Assembly (NCBI GenBank): GCA_038322235.1
Contig: JBBQFQ010000007.1
Coordinates: 80,290 to 144,289 of the forward strand
Origin: SZAS-18 sp038322235
Lineage (GTDB): Bacteria > Verrucomicrobiota > Verrucomicrobiia > Chthoniobacterales > SZAS-18
Reading direction: 5' to 3'
DNA: 64,000 bases
In this document: piece after piece, positions 8,224 to 16,904 of the stretch
Layout of the letters: each line of letters opens with the position of its first letter
Position numbering within the stretch: position 1 is the first letter of the stretch
Program-made: the position numbers and the translations under genes
Notes under the pieces: generated by a model
What the model was told of the DNA's origin: nothing
The model's input: the letters and a program-made list of their open reading frames with translations, nothing else
The model's database searches: none

Positions 8224-9449
8224 TGCGCATCATTGTCTGGGGCATCAACTACTCTCCGGAAGTGACCGGCATCGCGCCTTATAACGCGGCGCTTTGCGAG
8301 CAACTGCGCGCGTCGGGCCACGACGTGCGAATGCTGACGACGTTTTCCTACTATCCCGCCTGGAAAAAAGAGTCCGCGGATCGCGGCCGGCTCTTCCGGA
8401 CGGATTCCGTGCGGGGCGTGCTGGTACACCGCTGCTGGCACTACGTTCCCGGAAAGGTCTCCGCCCTCAAGCGGATCTTGCATGAGGGGAGCTTTGTGCT
8501 GATGTCCTGGCTGCGCCTGCTCTCGCTGCCGAAGGCGGATGTTCTCGTCGTCGTCTCGCCTCCGCTCCTCCTCGGGGCGGCGGCCTGGCTGGCGGGAAAA
8601 CTGCGCGGGATGCCGTTCGTCTTTCACGTCCAGGATCTCCAGCCGGACGCCGCGGTTGGTCTCGGCATGCTGAAGGCGGGCGCGTTCACTCGCGTGCTCT
8701 ATGCTCTCGAACGACTGGCCTACGCCCAGGCGGCGCGAGTCTCCGTGATCAGCGGGGGAATGCGCCGGGCGATCCTTGGGAAGGGCGTGCCGGAGACCAA
8801 GACGGTCCTGTTCCCCAATGGGGCGCCCGACTGGTCAGCGGGAGGTCCGCCGCGCGGACGCTTCCGGGCGCGGTGCGGCTTCGGCGCGGAGGACTTTCTC
8901 GCGATCTACTCGGGCAATCTCGGCGTGAAGCAGGGTCTCGGCATTCTGCTCGACGCGGCTCCCCTGCTTCGCGATCCGCGCGTCAAGCTGGTCCTTTGCG
9001 GCGGCGGTGCCCAGCGCGGCGAGCTCGAGCAGCGGCTGGCCCGCGAACGTCCGCCCAACGTGCGACTTCTGCCCCTCCAGGATGATGCCGGTTACGCGGA
9101 AATGATGGCGGACACCGATGTCAGCGTCATCACCCAGCAGAAGGGCACCGGGCAGTTCTTCTTTCCGAGCAAACTGCTCGCCTCCCTGGCCGCCGCGCGG
9201 CCGGTGCTTGCCGTGGCGGATGACGACAGCGAACTGGCGCTGGCGTTGCGCGAGGGTGGCTTCGGGGTCGTGACCCCCGCGGAGGATGCGGCGGCGCTGG
9301 CGCGGGCGCTGGACGACTCCGCCGCCCTCCCGCCCGAGCAGCTGGCGGCGATGGGGGCGCATGCCCGGGTCTACGGCCGCCGCTTCCGGTTTGATCGCGT
9401 GCTCCCGGACTTCGAGCGCGAACTTATGACCGTGGCCGGGCGACCGTGA
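8223..9449 (+). CDS. wcaI: WcaI-like glycosyltransferase
   Basis: A 408-residue GT4-type enzyme whose N-terminus (WGINYSPEVTGIAPYNAALC) and following TTFSYYPAWKK are characteristic of the WcaI group of colanic-acid fucosyl-type transferases. Later motifs VFHVQDLQPDAA and IYSGNLGVKQGL fit the same family. Its ATG shares one base with the previous stop (TGATG). It is the last gene of the operon; a strong intrinsic terminator follows 22 bp after the stop codon. The symbol is by similarity to the family; the sugar used here is not known. Confidence 0.8.
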   Translation: MRIIVWGINYSPEVTGIAPYNAALCEQLRASGHDVRMLTTFSYYPAWKKESADRGRLFRTDSVRGVLVHRCWHYVPGKVSALKRILHEGSFVLMSWLRLLSLPKADVLVVVSPPLLLGAAAWLAGKLRGMPFVFHVQDLQPDAAVGLGMLKAGAFTRVLYALERLAYAQAARVSVISGGMRRAILGKGVPETKTVLFPNGAPDWSAGGPPRGRFRARCGFGAEDFLAIYSGNLGVKQGLGILLDAAPLLRDPRVKLVLCGGGAQRGELEQRLARERPPNVRLLPLQDDAGYAEMMADTDVSVITQQKGTGQFFFPSKLLASLAAARPVLAVADDDSELALALREGGFGVVTPAEDAAALARALDDSAALPPEQLAAMGAHARVYGRRFRFDRVLPDFERELMTVAGRP

Positions 9450-9471
9450 GCCGGGATAAATTCGATGAGAG

Positions 9472-9498
9472 AAGGGCGGCTTCGGCCGCCCTTTTTTT
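9472..9498 (+). terminator. Intrinsic terminator of the polysaccharide operon
   Basis: GGGCGGC (9474-9480) and GCCGCCC (9485-9491) form a GC-rich stem around a TTCG tetraloop closed by C-G, the very stable cUUCGg type, followed by seven T residues (9492-9498). It lies between convergent genes; on the minus strand the T-run after the same stem is weak, so it mainly serves the plus-strand operon. Confidence 0.9.
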
Positions 9499-9507
9499 GG
9501 CCGGGTG

Positions 9508-10212
9508 CTATCGATAGTTCTTCAACGTTGTTGTCTGCCGCTGGCGCAGTTCGTAAAACGGCGCCTTCACTCCGAGGAGGACATGATGTGTGGCAGGGGC
9601 GGGTTCGCCCGACGGAAGAAGCTGGGCTTGATACTTGAAGTCGAGCCGGACGACCGAAGCGACGAGCGCGACCGTCACGGGCTGGGTGAGGGAGCCTTCG
9701 CTCTGGACGATGGAGAAGTCGTCCTTCGTGATCCAGAAGCGGCCCGTCAGCTGGTTCATGATCTTTTCCTCCCGGTTATCGTACGACTGGCCCGAGCGCG
9801 GGCGGTAGCGCACGACATAGCAGGACCGGCCGAGGATTTCGTCATCGCCCTCGCGCGACATCACGAACCGCGGGGCGAGTTTCTGCATGTCCATCACGAC
9901 CATGAATTTCTTCGCATCGAGAGTTTCCTTCTCCTCCGCGGCCCGTCCCTTCGTTGGGATTTCACCCGCCAGCGAGAGGTCTCGTGACGGCCGAATCGTC
10001 AGATGCTTCGTCTTCGAGGACGTCACGCCGCCTTGGGCATCGAGTTCCTCCGTCCGGACCTCCACATCGCATTCGTAGCGCTGGCGGTCGCGCCGGAGCG
10101 CATCGTCCCGCAGCGCCGAGCGGCGGACGATCTCGGCGCCATCTGGTTCGGCGGACGCGGAGAGGACGCGGAGAAGCATGAGAAAAACCAGCAGCAGCAG
10201 CCTGACGGACAT
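9508..10212 (-). CDS. Secreted LolA-like (outer-membrane lipoprotein-sorting-like) protein
   Basis: A 234-residue protein with a clear signal peptide (hydrophobic LLLLVFLMLL, cleavage near ASAEP). The mature part is beta-rich, with YECDVEVRTEELD, a RSCYVVRYRP strand and a GRFWITKDDFSIVQSEG strand near the end, resembling the half-barrel of the LolA/outer-membrane lipoprotein-sorting-protein superfamily seen often in Acidobacteria and Verrucomicrobia. It probably resides in the periplasm. It stands alone on the minus strand between the EPS locus and uvrC; its start is 63 bp from the divergent uvrC start. Confidence 0.6.
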   Translation of the reverse strand: MSVRLLLLVFLMLLRVLSASAEPDGAEIVRRSALRDDALRRDRQRYECDVEVRTEELDAQGGVTSSKTKHLTIRPSRDLSLAGEIPTKGRAAEEKETLDAKKFMVVMDMQKLAPRFVMSREGDDEILGRSCYVVRYRPRSGQSYDNREEKIMNQLTGRFWITKDDFSIVQSEGSLTQPVTVALVASVVRLDFKYQAQLLPSGEPAPATHHVLLGVKAPFYELRQRQTTTLKNYR

Positions 10213-10275
10213 GGAGGGGGTTTGCGCAATGCGGGCCGGGGGCGGACACTCTGACTGTCGGGCGTTCCGCGGGGA

Positions 10276-11949
10276 ATGCGTCTATTTATGGAGCAGCCAC
10301 TGCCGAAAGAGAAGCCCGACCTGCGGGCAAAGTTGAACGACGCCCCTCACAAGCCGGGGGTGTACGTGATGCGTGACCGCTTGAATCGGATTCTCTATGT
10401 CGGGAAAGCTCGCGACCTGCGGAAGCGGCTCAGTAACTACTTTTTGCCCTCCGCCCAGGCCCGCGCCACGCTCAAGACGCGCGCGCTGCTCGACAGCGTC
10501 TGGGACTACGAATGGCACGTCGTCCGGACCGAACCCGAGGCGCTTCTGCTCGAGGGGCGGCTGATCAAGGAATACCGCCCGCGCTACAACATCATGTTCC
10601 GCGACGACAAGCGGTTCCTGCTCGCCAAGATCACGCTCGCCGATCCCTTCCCCCGCTTTGCGCTCACGCGGATGAAGAAGGACGACAACGCCCGCTACTT
10701 CGGTCCGTTTGCCCACTCGGGGGCGTTGCGGACCACGCTCGAGATGATGCGAAAAAAGTTCGGCATCCGCGCCTGCCGCCCGATCGAGCCGGGCGAGGCC
10801 GACTACAAGCATTGCCACAACGCCATCATCAAAAACTGTTCCGCGCCGTGCATCGGGAAGATCGATGTCGCTGGCTACCGCGAGCGCGTGGACGCGGCCT
10901 GTGCCTTTCTGGAGGGCGGCTCGCGCGAGATGGTGGACGCGCTCGAGGCGGAAATGCAGGCCGCCGCCAAGAAAATGGATTTCGAGCGCGCCGCCGAGCT
11001 GCGGGACATGGTGGAAGACCTGAAGCGCACGACCGCGCCAACGCGGCGCTTCACCCGCATGGCGCCGCTGCAGGGGGCGATCGATCCGGCGGACGACGTG
11101 AAGGCTTTGCATCTCGCACTCGATCTCGCCGCCCCGCCCGAGGTGATGGAGTGCTTCGACATCTCGAACATCTCCACCACGCACATCGTGGCGAGCATGG
11201 TGCGTTTTCGCGGCGGGGTGCCGGACAAGTCCGGCTACCGGCGTTACCGCATCAAGACGGTCGCCGGCCAGAACGACTTCGCGAGCATGGCGGAGGTGGT
11301 GCGCCGCCGCTACTCCCGTATCCTGCTCGAGACCCGCGCCCTCGCGCCCGAGCTCGCGGAAGTGACGCAGGAGAGTCCCCTCGAAGCGGCCCGCCGCCTG
11401 GAGCGGCAGCTCGCGCAGGAGATGACAGAGGCGGCCGACGCGGACGCTGAACCGGAGGAGGTCGAGGAGTTGGATGCGAACGAGGAGCCCCTGCCGCGGG
11501 CCATGACGTATGTGCGTCTCCCCGATCTCGTGATCGTCGATGGCGGCAAAGGTCAACTCGGGGCCGCCTGCAAGGAGCTTCAGCGCCTGGGTCTGCAGGA
11601 GTTGCCGATCATTGGGCTCGCCAAGGAATTTGAAGAGATTTATCGCCCGGCCCATCCGCTGCCTCTTCGGTTGTCGCAGGATTCCGGTGCGCTCCGGCTG
11701 CTGCAGCGGATTCGGGATGAAGCGCACCGTTTTGCGAACGGCTTCCACCAGCTTCTCATGAAGAAGCGGGTGGCCGAGAGCGTGCTCGATGACTGCCCCG
11801 GGGTGAGCGAAAATCGGAAGCGGCTGCTGCTCCAGGCGTTCGGGTCCATCGCCCGGCTGCGGAAAGCCGGCGCCAGCGAGATCGCGGAAGTCGAAGGGAT
11901 CAGCCCACGCCTGGCTGAGGACATCGCGTCTTTTCTGGCGGCGCGGTAG
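10276..11949 (+). CDS. uvrC: Excinuclease ABC subunit C
   Basis: UvrC makes both incisions around a DNA lesion in nucleotide excision repair, working with UvrA and UvrB. At 557 residues it is slightly short for the family. The GIY-YIG nuclease domain is at the N-terminus (GVY at 28-30, YVG at 41-43). A cysteine-containing segment (RACRP, HCHN, CSAPC), a UVR motif (FERAAELRD) for UvrB contact, the RNase H-like second nuclease domain (VIVDGGKGQL), and C-terminal helix-hairpin-helix repeats (DCPGVSENRK, EVEGISPRLA) follow in the expected order. The ATG at 10288 is an alternative start. Confidence 0.95.
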   Translation: MRLFMEQPLPKEKPDLRAKLNDAPHKPGVYVMRDRLNRILYVGKARDLRKRLSNYFLPSAQARATLKTRALLDSVWDYEWHVVRTEPEALLLEGRLIKEYRPRYNIMFRDDKRFLLAKITLADPFPRFALTRMKKDDNARYFGPFAHSGALRTTLEMMRKKFGIRACRPIEPGEADYKHCHNAIIKNCSAPCIGKIDVAGYRERVDAACAFLEGGSREMVDALEAEMQAAAKKMDFERAAELRDMVEDLKRTTAPTRRFTRMAPLQGAIDPADDVKALHLALDLAAPPEVMECFDISNISTTHIVASMVRFRGGVPDKSGYRRYRIKTVAGQNDFASMAEVVRRRYSRILLETRALAPELAEVTQESPLEAARRLERQLAQEMTEAADADAEPEEVEELDANEEPLPRAMTYVRLPDLVIVDGGKGQLGAACKELQRLGLQELPIIGLAKEFEEIYRPAHPLPLRLSQDSGALRLLQRIRDEAHRFANGFHQLLMKKRVAESVLDDCPGVSENRKRLLLQAFGSIARLRKAGASEIAEVEGISPRLAEDIASFLAAR

Positions 11950-12009
11950 GGCCCGCCAGGAAAGTCGCTTCCTTCCCATCCGTCTGGTTCCGGCTAGGCT
12001 TCCTTCTCC

Positions 12010-14079
12010 ATGCGCCTCCCCCGCCTGCTCGTTCCCGCCTTCGCCCTTCTCGCGGCTTCGCTGACTGCGGCGGACTCGCCGGCCGAGAAAAAGCCGTTTA
12101 CGCCGCGCGATCTCGTTCTCCTCGATCGCGTCTCGGATCCGCGAGTTTCGCCGGATGGACGCTTCGCCGTCTATCAACTCCGGCGCACCGATCTCGAGGC
12201 CAACAAGGGAACGACCAGCCTCTGGCTCCTCGATCTCAAGACGCCCGGGGCGGCGCCGCGCGCGCTGACGGCGCCGTCGGGCGATGCGTCGTCGCCGCGC
12301 TGGTCGGCGGATGGTAAGGCGATCTATTTCCTTTCCGCCCGCTCGGGTTCCGCCCAGGTCTGGCGCCTGCCGCTCGAGGGCGGCGAAGCGGTGCCGGTCA
12401 CGAAGCTCCCGCTCGACGTCGGCGGATTCGTCCTCTCGCCTGACGGCCAGCGAATCGCGGTCGTGCTCGAAGTTTTTCCTGAGTGCGTGACGCTGGCTGA
12501 TTCAAAGAAGCGGCTGGAGGAAAAGGCGAAGCCGAAGGCGAGCGGACAAAGCTTCGACAAGCTGTTCGTCCGGCACTGGGACACGTGGGTGAATGGCGCG
12601 CGCGCGCAAGTTTTTGCGCTCGCGCTCGGCGCGGACGGGATCGCGACCGGCGAACCCGCCTGGGTGACGAGGGGGATCGACGGCGACGTCCCCTCGAAGC
12701 CCTTCGGCGACGACACTGAGTTCGGCTTCTCCCCGGATGGAAAGACCCTCTACTTCAACGCGCGCATCGCCGGCCGGACCGAGGCCTGGTCGACGAACTT
12801 CGACATCTACTCCGCGCCCACGGATGCGAGTGCGCCGCCGAAGAATCTGACCGCGGACAACGCGGCGTGGGACGGGTATCCGCTCGCGTCGCGCGACGGG
12901 AAGAAGCTTTATTACCTCGCGATGAAGCGGCCCGGCTTCGAGGCGGATCGCTTCGGCATCATGGAGTTGGATCTCGCGAACGGGAAGAAACGCGAGGTGG
13001 CTCCCGCCTGGGATCGTTCCGCCTCGGCGCTCAAGCTCTCCGCGGATGGACGCACTCTTTTCACGAACGCGGACGATCTGGGCCAAAACCGGATCTTCGC
13101 GATCGATGTCGCGACGGGCGTGGTCAAGGCTCTGACTGATCAAGGTGGGACCGAAGGATTCAGCGTCGGTCCGGATGGGATCGTCGCGTCGCGCGCCACC
13201 CTCGGTGGCCCGGCGCAGCTCTTCCACGTCGCCTTCGCGGGCGGAAATCCCACGCCACTGACCCGCCACAACGCCGAGGCGCTCGCGCGAATCACGTTCG
13301 GCGAATACGAGCAGTTCAGCTTCAAGGGCGCGAATGACGAGACGATCTTCGGATACGTGATGAAACCGGCCGGGTTCGTCGCGGGGAAGAAGTATCCGGT
13401 CGCCATGATCGTCCATGGCGGGCCGCAGGGGAGCATGGGAAACGAGTTTCATTACCGCTGGAATCCGCAGACCTACGCGGGGGCCGGCTTCGCGGTCGTG
13501 TTCATCGACTTCCACGGTTCGACGGGCTACGGGCAGAAGTTCACCGATTCGATCAGCGGCGACTGGGGCGGCAAACCGCTCGAGGACCTGAAGAAAGGCT
13601 GGGCGTTCGCGCTGGCGAAGTACGATTTTCTCGATGCGAACCGGGCCGCGGCTCTCGGCGCAAGTTTTGGCGGATACATGATCGATTGGATCGCCGGAAA
13701 CTGGGGTGAGCCGTGGAAGTGCCTCGTCTCCCATGACGGGGTCTTCGACAACCGACTCATGGCCTACGCCACCGATGAGTTGTGGTTCGACGAGTGGGAA
13801 AACAGCGGCACCCAATACGAGAAGCCGGCGAACTACGAGCGATTCAACCCGATCAACCACGTCGCCAAGTGGAAGACTCCGATGCTCGTGATTCAGGGCG
13901 GGCTCGACTTCCGCTGTCCGCTCGAGCACGGCCTCGGCGCTTTCAGCGCGCTCCAGCGCCGCGGGATTCCCAGCGAGTTCCTTTATTTCCCGGATGAGAA
14001 CCACTGGGTCCTCAAACCGCAGAACAGCCTGCAGTGGCACGCTGCCGTCGAGGCCTGGCTGAAGAAGTGGACGAACTGA
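12010..14079 (+). CDS. Secreted S9 family prolyl-oligopeptidase-like peptidase
   Basis: A 689-residue serine peptidase with a signal peptide (ALLAASLTAADS). The N-terminal two-thirds is a beta-propeller (repeated SPDG and SADG blades, e.g. RVSPDGRFAVY and LSADGRTLF). The C-terminal alpha/beta hydrolase domain has the catalytic triad: Ser552 in GASFGGY, Asp633 in QGGLDF and His665 in DENHWV. It resembles dipeptidyl-peptidase/acylaminoacyl peptidases that trim small peptides in the periplasm. It is preceded by uvrC on the same strand (60 bp) but is probably a separate unit; it converges with the cobalamin adenosyltransferase gene. Confidence 0.9.
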   Translation: MRLPRLLVPAFALLAASLTAADSPAEKKPFTPRDLVLLDRVSDPRVSPDGRFAVYQLRRTDLEANKGTTSLWLLDLKTPGAAPRALTAPSGDASSPRWSADGKAIYFLSARSGSAQVWRLPLEGGEAVPVTKLPLDVGGFVLSPDGQRIAVVLEVFPECVTLADSKKRLEEKAKPKASGQSFDKLFVRHWDTWVNGARAQVFALALGADGIATGEPAWVTRGIDGDVPSKPFGDDTEFGFSPDGKTLYFNARIAGRTEAWSTNFDIYSAPTDASAPPKNLTADNAAWDGYPLASRDGKKLYYLAMKRPGFEADRFGIMELDLANGKKREVAPAWDRSASALKLSADGRTLFTNADDLGQNRIFAIDVATGVVKALTDQGGTEGFSVGPDGIVASRATLGGPAQLFHVAFAGGNPTPLTRHNAEALARITFGEYEQFSFKGANDETIFGYVMKPAGFVAGKKYPVAMIVHGGPQGSMGNEFHYRWNPQTYAGAGFAVVFIDFHGSTGYGQKFTDSISGDWGGKPLEDLKKGWAFALAKYDFLDANRAAALGASFGGYMIDWIAGNWGEPWKCLVSHDGVFDNRLMAYATDELWFDEWENSGTQYEKPANYERFNPINHVAKWKTPMLVIQGGLDFRCPLEHGLGAFSALQRRGIPSEFLYFPDENHWVLKPQNSLQWHAAVEAWLKKWTN

Positions 14080-14115
14080 AGCGATCTGAAATCTGAGATC
14101 CGGGATCTGGCTTCC

Positions 14116-14646
14116 TCACTTCTCCGCCTTCCTCGCGAGCAGCCAGAGAAGGTCAGAGGTGCGGTTGACGAACTGGAGGAGCAGCGGACGAAGCGGCACG
14201 CCCTGCTCGCGCATCCAGACGAGGTGACGTTCGCCCCGGCGGGCGGTGACCCGCGCCTGATCGAGGGCCGCCGCTGCAGGGGTGCTGCCCGGCGTCGCCC
14301 ACCCCTCGAAGCGAATGGGCGTGGCCTCGAGCTGCGCGATTTCGGCGTCGATGCGCGTGAGCTCGGCCTCGGTGATGCGTCCGAACCGCGAAGCCGCATA
14401 GCGGTCCTGATCACCGTCGTCGGCGGCCAGTTCGCCCATCAAGTTGACCAGGTCGCGCTGGATCGCTTCGAGGGACGCGATCAGCGGATCATTCCCGGGG
14501 GCCGACTTCGCGAGACCGAGCGCGACATTCAGCTCGTCGAATCGTCCGACCGCTTCGATCCGCGGATGGCACTTCGGTACCCGCTGCCCGAAGACCAGGG
14601 AGGTGGTTCCATCGTCGCCCGTGCGCGTGGCAATGCTCGTGCTCAT
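14116..14646 (-). CDS. Cob(I)yrinic acid a,c-diamide adenosyltransferase (PduO type)
   Basis: A 176-residue ATP:cob(I)alamin adenosyltransferase, making adenosylcobalamin. PduO-family marks are TRTGDDGTTSL near the N-terminus, the GRFDELN segment, FVNRTSDLLWLLAR at the C-terminus and the ARVTARRGER helix with the arginines that bind ATP. The frame extends upstream to 14781, crossing into ruvC; the ATG at 14646, giving MSTSIATRTG, is the family start. It is divergent from ruvC. No cobalamin biosynthesis gene or B12-dependent enzyme is visible nearby. Confidence 0.9.
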   Translation of the reverse strand: MSTSIATRTGDDGTTSLVFGQRVPKCHPRIEAVGRFDELNVALGLAKSAPGNDPLIASLEAIQRDLVNLMGELAADDGDQDRYAASRFGRITEAELTRIDAEIAQLEATPIRFEGWATPGSTPAAAALDQARVTARRGERHLVWMREQGVPLRPLLLQFVNRTSDLLWLLARKAEK

Positions 14647-14743
14647 CCCCGGGCTTCGCGCGGAATCGGCTGGATTCAAGCCCGCAACGTCGCGCTCGTC
14701 TGATTCGCAGTTGAATCCCCGGCCTCCCGGGCGATGCGGTTCC

Positions 14744-15253
14744 ATGCGCGTTCTCGCCATCGATCCCTCGCTGCGTGGCACCGGCTACGCCGTTCTGGAA
14801 TCCGGCGCGCGCGCGGACGAGGCCCGCGCGCTTGTATACGGCGTGATCAAGAATCCGACCGATCTCCTCCAGTCGGGCTGCCTCGTGGCGATCCGGCGCC
14901 GGGTGCTGGAACTGATCGAGGCGCACGCCCCGGAATGCTGTGCGATCGAGGGCGTGATCTTTGTCCAAAGCTACAAGACCGCGATCACCCTCGGAGCTGC
15001 CCGCGGCGCCTCCATGATTGCCGCCGCCGAGCGCGGCCTCGCCATCTACGAATACGCGCCGCGGCTCGTGAAGCAGAGCGTCGTCGGACGCGGCGGGGCC
15101 CAGAAGGAGCAGGTCGCCTTCATGGTGCGGGCGCTCCTGGGACTCACTGAGACTCCGGGCGCGGATGCGGCGGATGCCCTCGCGATCGGGCTCACCCATC
15201 TCCGGCAGGCGCAAGGCGGCGCCCGGTTGCTCGCGCCGCGGGAGCGCATTTGA
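14744..15253 (+). CDS. ruvC: Crossover junction endodeoxyribonuclease RuvC
   Basis: RuvC resolves Holliday junctions together with RuvAB. The 169-residue product has the acidic catalytic set of the RNase H-like fold: Asp7 in AIDPSLRGTGY, Glu69 in AIEGV, and the Asp141/Asp144 pair in GADAADALAI. The ATG at 14744 gives MRVLAIDPSL and matches the family; an in-frame ATG at 14444 would cross the divergent gene. No ruvA or ruvB is adjacent. Confidence 0.92.
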   Translation: MRVLAIDPSLRGTGYAVLESGARADEARALVYGVIKNPTDLLQSGCLVAIRRRVLELIEAHAPECCAIEGVIFVQSYKTAITLGAARGASMIAAAERGLAIYEYAPRLVKQSVVGRGGAQKEQVAFMVRALLGLTETPGADAADALAIGLTHLRQAQGGARLLAPRERI

Positions 15254-15292
15254 CACTTCGGACGGCGGCAGGAATGTAACCACCATTGTTAC
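15250..15292 (+). promoter_or_regulatory. Possible promoter and inverted repeat upstream of the YceI gene
   Basis: A perfect TTGACA (15250-15255) overlaps the ruvC stop codon. Nineteen bases later comes TGTAAC, a weak -10. The same TGTAAC begins an inverted repeat GTAAC-N7-GTTAC (15276-15292) that could bind a regulator. Spacing is longer than ideal, so this is tentative. Confidence 0.3.
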
Positions 15293-15349
15293 GGTTCCGT
15301 TGATGCGGACCGCTCGAAACCGAATCCAATCCCGCCAGAAACCATCCTT

Positions 15350-15925
15350 ATGCTGAAACCCACTCTCGCCCTCGTTTCCTCGCTCCTCCTGCTCGGAGCG
15401 GCCGCCGTCTCCGCCGAGGAGTCCACCTATGAGATCGACCCCGTTCACTCCATCGTGTTCGCGAAGGCGACGCATGCCGGAGTGAGCACCGCCTGGATTC
15501 GTTTCAACAAGACGACCGGGAAGGTGACCTTCAATGACGCCGATCCCTCGAAGAGTTCCGTGATGATCGAAGTCCAGGCCGAGAGCGTGGACTCCGCGAA
15601 TGAAAAGCGCGACCAGCACCTCAAGAGCCCGGACTTCCTCAACGCGAAGCAATTTGGCACCATCACCTTCAAGAGCACGACGGTCGCGAAGAAGGGCGAC
15701 AAGGAATACGACATCACCGGTGATCTGACCGTCCGCGGCGTGACCAAGTCGGTGACGACGACCTTCAAGGTCGTGGGCATCGGCAAGTCGCCGAAGGGCG
15801 ACGCCATCGCTGGCGGCGATTGCAGCTTCAAGGTGAAGCGCTCGGACTTTGGCGTGACCTTCGGCCCGGGCGCTTTGAGCGACGAGGTCGAGCTGCTCGT
15901 CAGTGTCGAAGCCGGCAAGAAATAA
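15350..15925 (+). CDS. YceI family periplasmic lipid-binding protein
   Basis: A 191-residue secreted protein: signal peptide with LLLLGAAAVSA, then the YceI lipocalin-like fold. Family landmarks are YEIDPVHSIVFAKATHAG near the N-terminus, the DQHLKSPDFLNAKQF segment, the GDLTVRGVTKSV strand and the RSDFGVTFG strand near the end. YceI proteins bind polyisoprenoids or amphiphiles in the periplasm; the exact ligand here is unknown. It is a single gene with a strong hairpin after it. Confidence 0.92.
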   Translation: MLKPTLALVSSLLLLGAAAVSAEESTYEIDPVHSIVFAKATHAGVSTAWIRFNKTTGKVTFNDADPSKSSVMIEVQAESVDSANEKRDQHLKSPDFLNAKQFGTITFKSTTVAKKGDKEYDITGDLTVRGVTKSVTTTFKVVGIGKSPKGDAIAGGDCSFKVKRSDFGVTFGPGALSDEVELLVSVEAGKK

Positions 15926-15945
15926 GCGATTCCAACCCCTTTTCC

Positions 15946-15975
15946 GGCCCCGGCGTCCCTCGTGGCGCCGGGGCC
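15946..15975 (+). terminator. Hairpin terminator after the YceI gene
   Basis: A perfect 10-bp stem, GGCCCCGGCG (15946-15955) with CGCCGGGGCC (15966-15975), loop of 10 bases, 20 bases after the stop codon. Only a short GTATTT follows, so the U tract is weak although the stem is very strong. Confidence 0.55.
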
Positions 15976-16019
15976 GTATTTGCATCGACACGCCGAGTCG
16001 CCCCGTGCGACAAGTCCCC

Positions 16020-16901
16020 ATGGATCCGTTCATCAAGAGCCTCGTGCTCAGCATCGCGCTTCCCGCGCTGCTTGCGACGGTGACCTCCTTCGTCTCGGCG
16101 GGTCCCACCCGCGAGGATGCGCCCGCGGCGTCGTTTCGCGCCGGCCTCGGGATGACCATCGCGTTTTGGACGGGCTGGGCGTTTCTTTTCTCCCGGTGGC
16201 CGCATGAGATGCCGTGGCTCCCGCGGGAATCCACCCACTGGCTTCTCTACGTTCCCGTCGCCGCGACCTTCGCCGCGCTGCTCTTCGCGTTCATGCGGGA
16301 GGGCGGCGCCCGGTTCATTCTCATCGTCATCCTCGTCAGCGGTCTCACGCTCGCGCAGATCAGTCCGCTCTGGAAATCGTGGAAGCCGCTTGAGTCGGTC
16401 TGGATCACGGTGCTGCTCCTCGCCCTCGGCGCGATCGGTTGGACCATGGTCGCCCGCGTCATCAATGCCTCGAGCCGCCCGACCGGCATGATCTGGGTCA
16501 CGACGCTGCTCTCGCTCGCCGCGGTCGCGGTGGCGTCCTCCGGGAGCGCCACGCTCGGGCTCACCTGCGGCATTTTCGCCGCGGTCGTCGGTCCGCTCGT
16601 CCTCGTCTCCTGGTGGCGGCCGAATGCCGGCGTCTACGGGATCGTCGCGCCGCTCGCCTCGCTGGCGCTTCTCTCGGTCCTGATCAATGCGCGGTTTTAC
16701 TCCGAGCTCGGGCTCGGGCCCGCGCTCCTCCTGGTCGCCACGCCGCTGCTCGCCTGGTTTCTTGTGCGCTTCGGACCGCGCGACGGTTTTCTCGCGAGCG
16801 ATTGGGTGCGCCTTCCGCTCTCGCTCATCCCGGCGGCTGTGGCGGCGGTCCAGACCGCGCTCGCGGCGGCGAAGAGCGCAGGAGAAAGTGGAGGCTGGTA
16901 G
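16020..16901 (+). CDS. Multi-pass membrane protein of unknown function
   Basis: A 293-residue, very hydrophobic protein with roughly eight to nine predicted membrane segments (e.g. LALGAIGWTMVARVI, LLVATPLLAWFLV) and short loops. The ATG at 16020 giving MDPFIKSLVL was preferred to the upstream frame, which runs through the terminator of the previous gene. lipB begins 3 bp after its stop, so the two are probably co-transcribed, but this gives no functional link I can support. I do not recognise the family. Confidence 0.7.
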   Translation: MDPFIKSLVLSIALPALLATVTSFVSAGPTREDAPAASFRAGLGMTIAFWTGWAFLFSRWPHEMPWLPRESTHWLLYVPVAATFAALLFAFMREGGARFILIVILVSGLTLAQISPLWKSWKPLESVWITVLLLALGAIGWTMVARVINASSRPTGMIWVTTLLSLAAVAVASSGSATLGLTCGIFAAVVGPLVLVSWWRPNAGVYGIVAPLASLALLSVLINARFYSELGLGPALLLVATPLLAWFLVRFGPRDGFLASDWVRLPLSLIPAAVAAVQTALAAAKSAGESGGW

Positions 16902-16904
16902 CCC

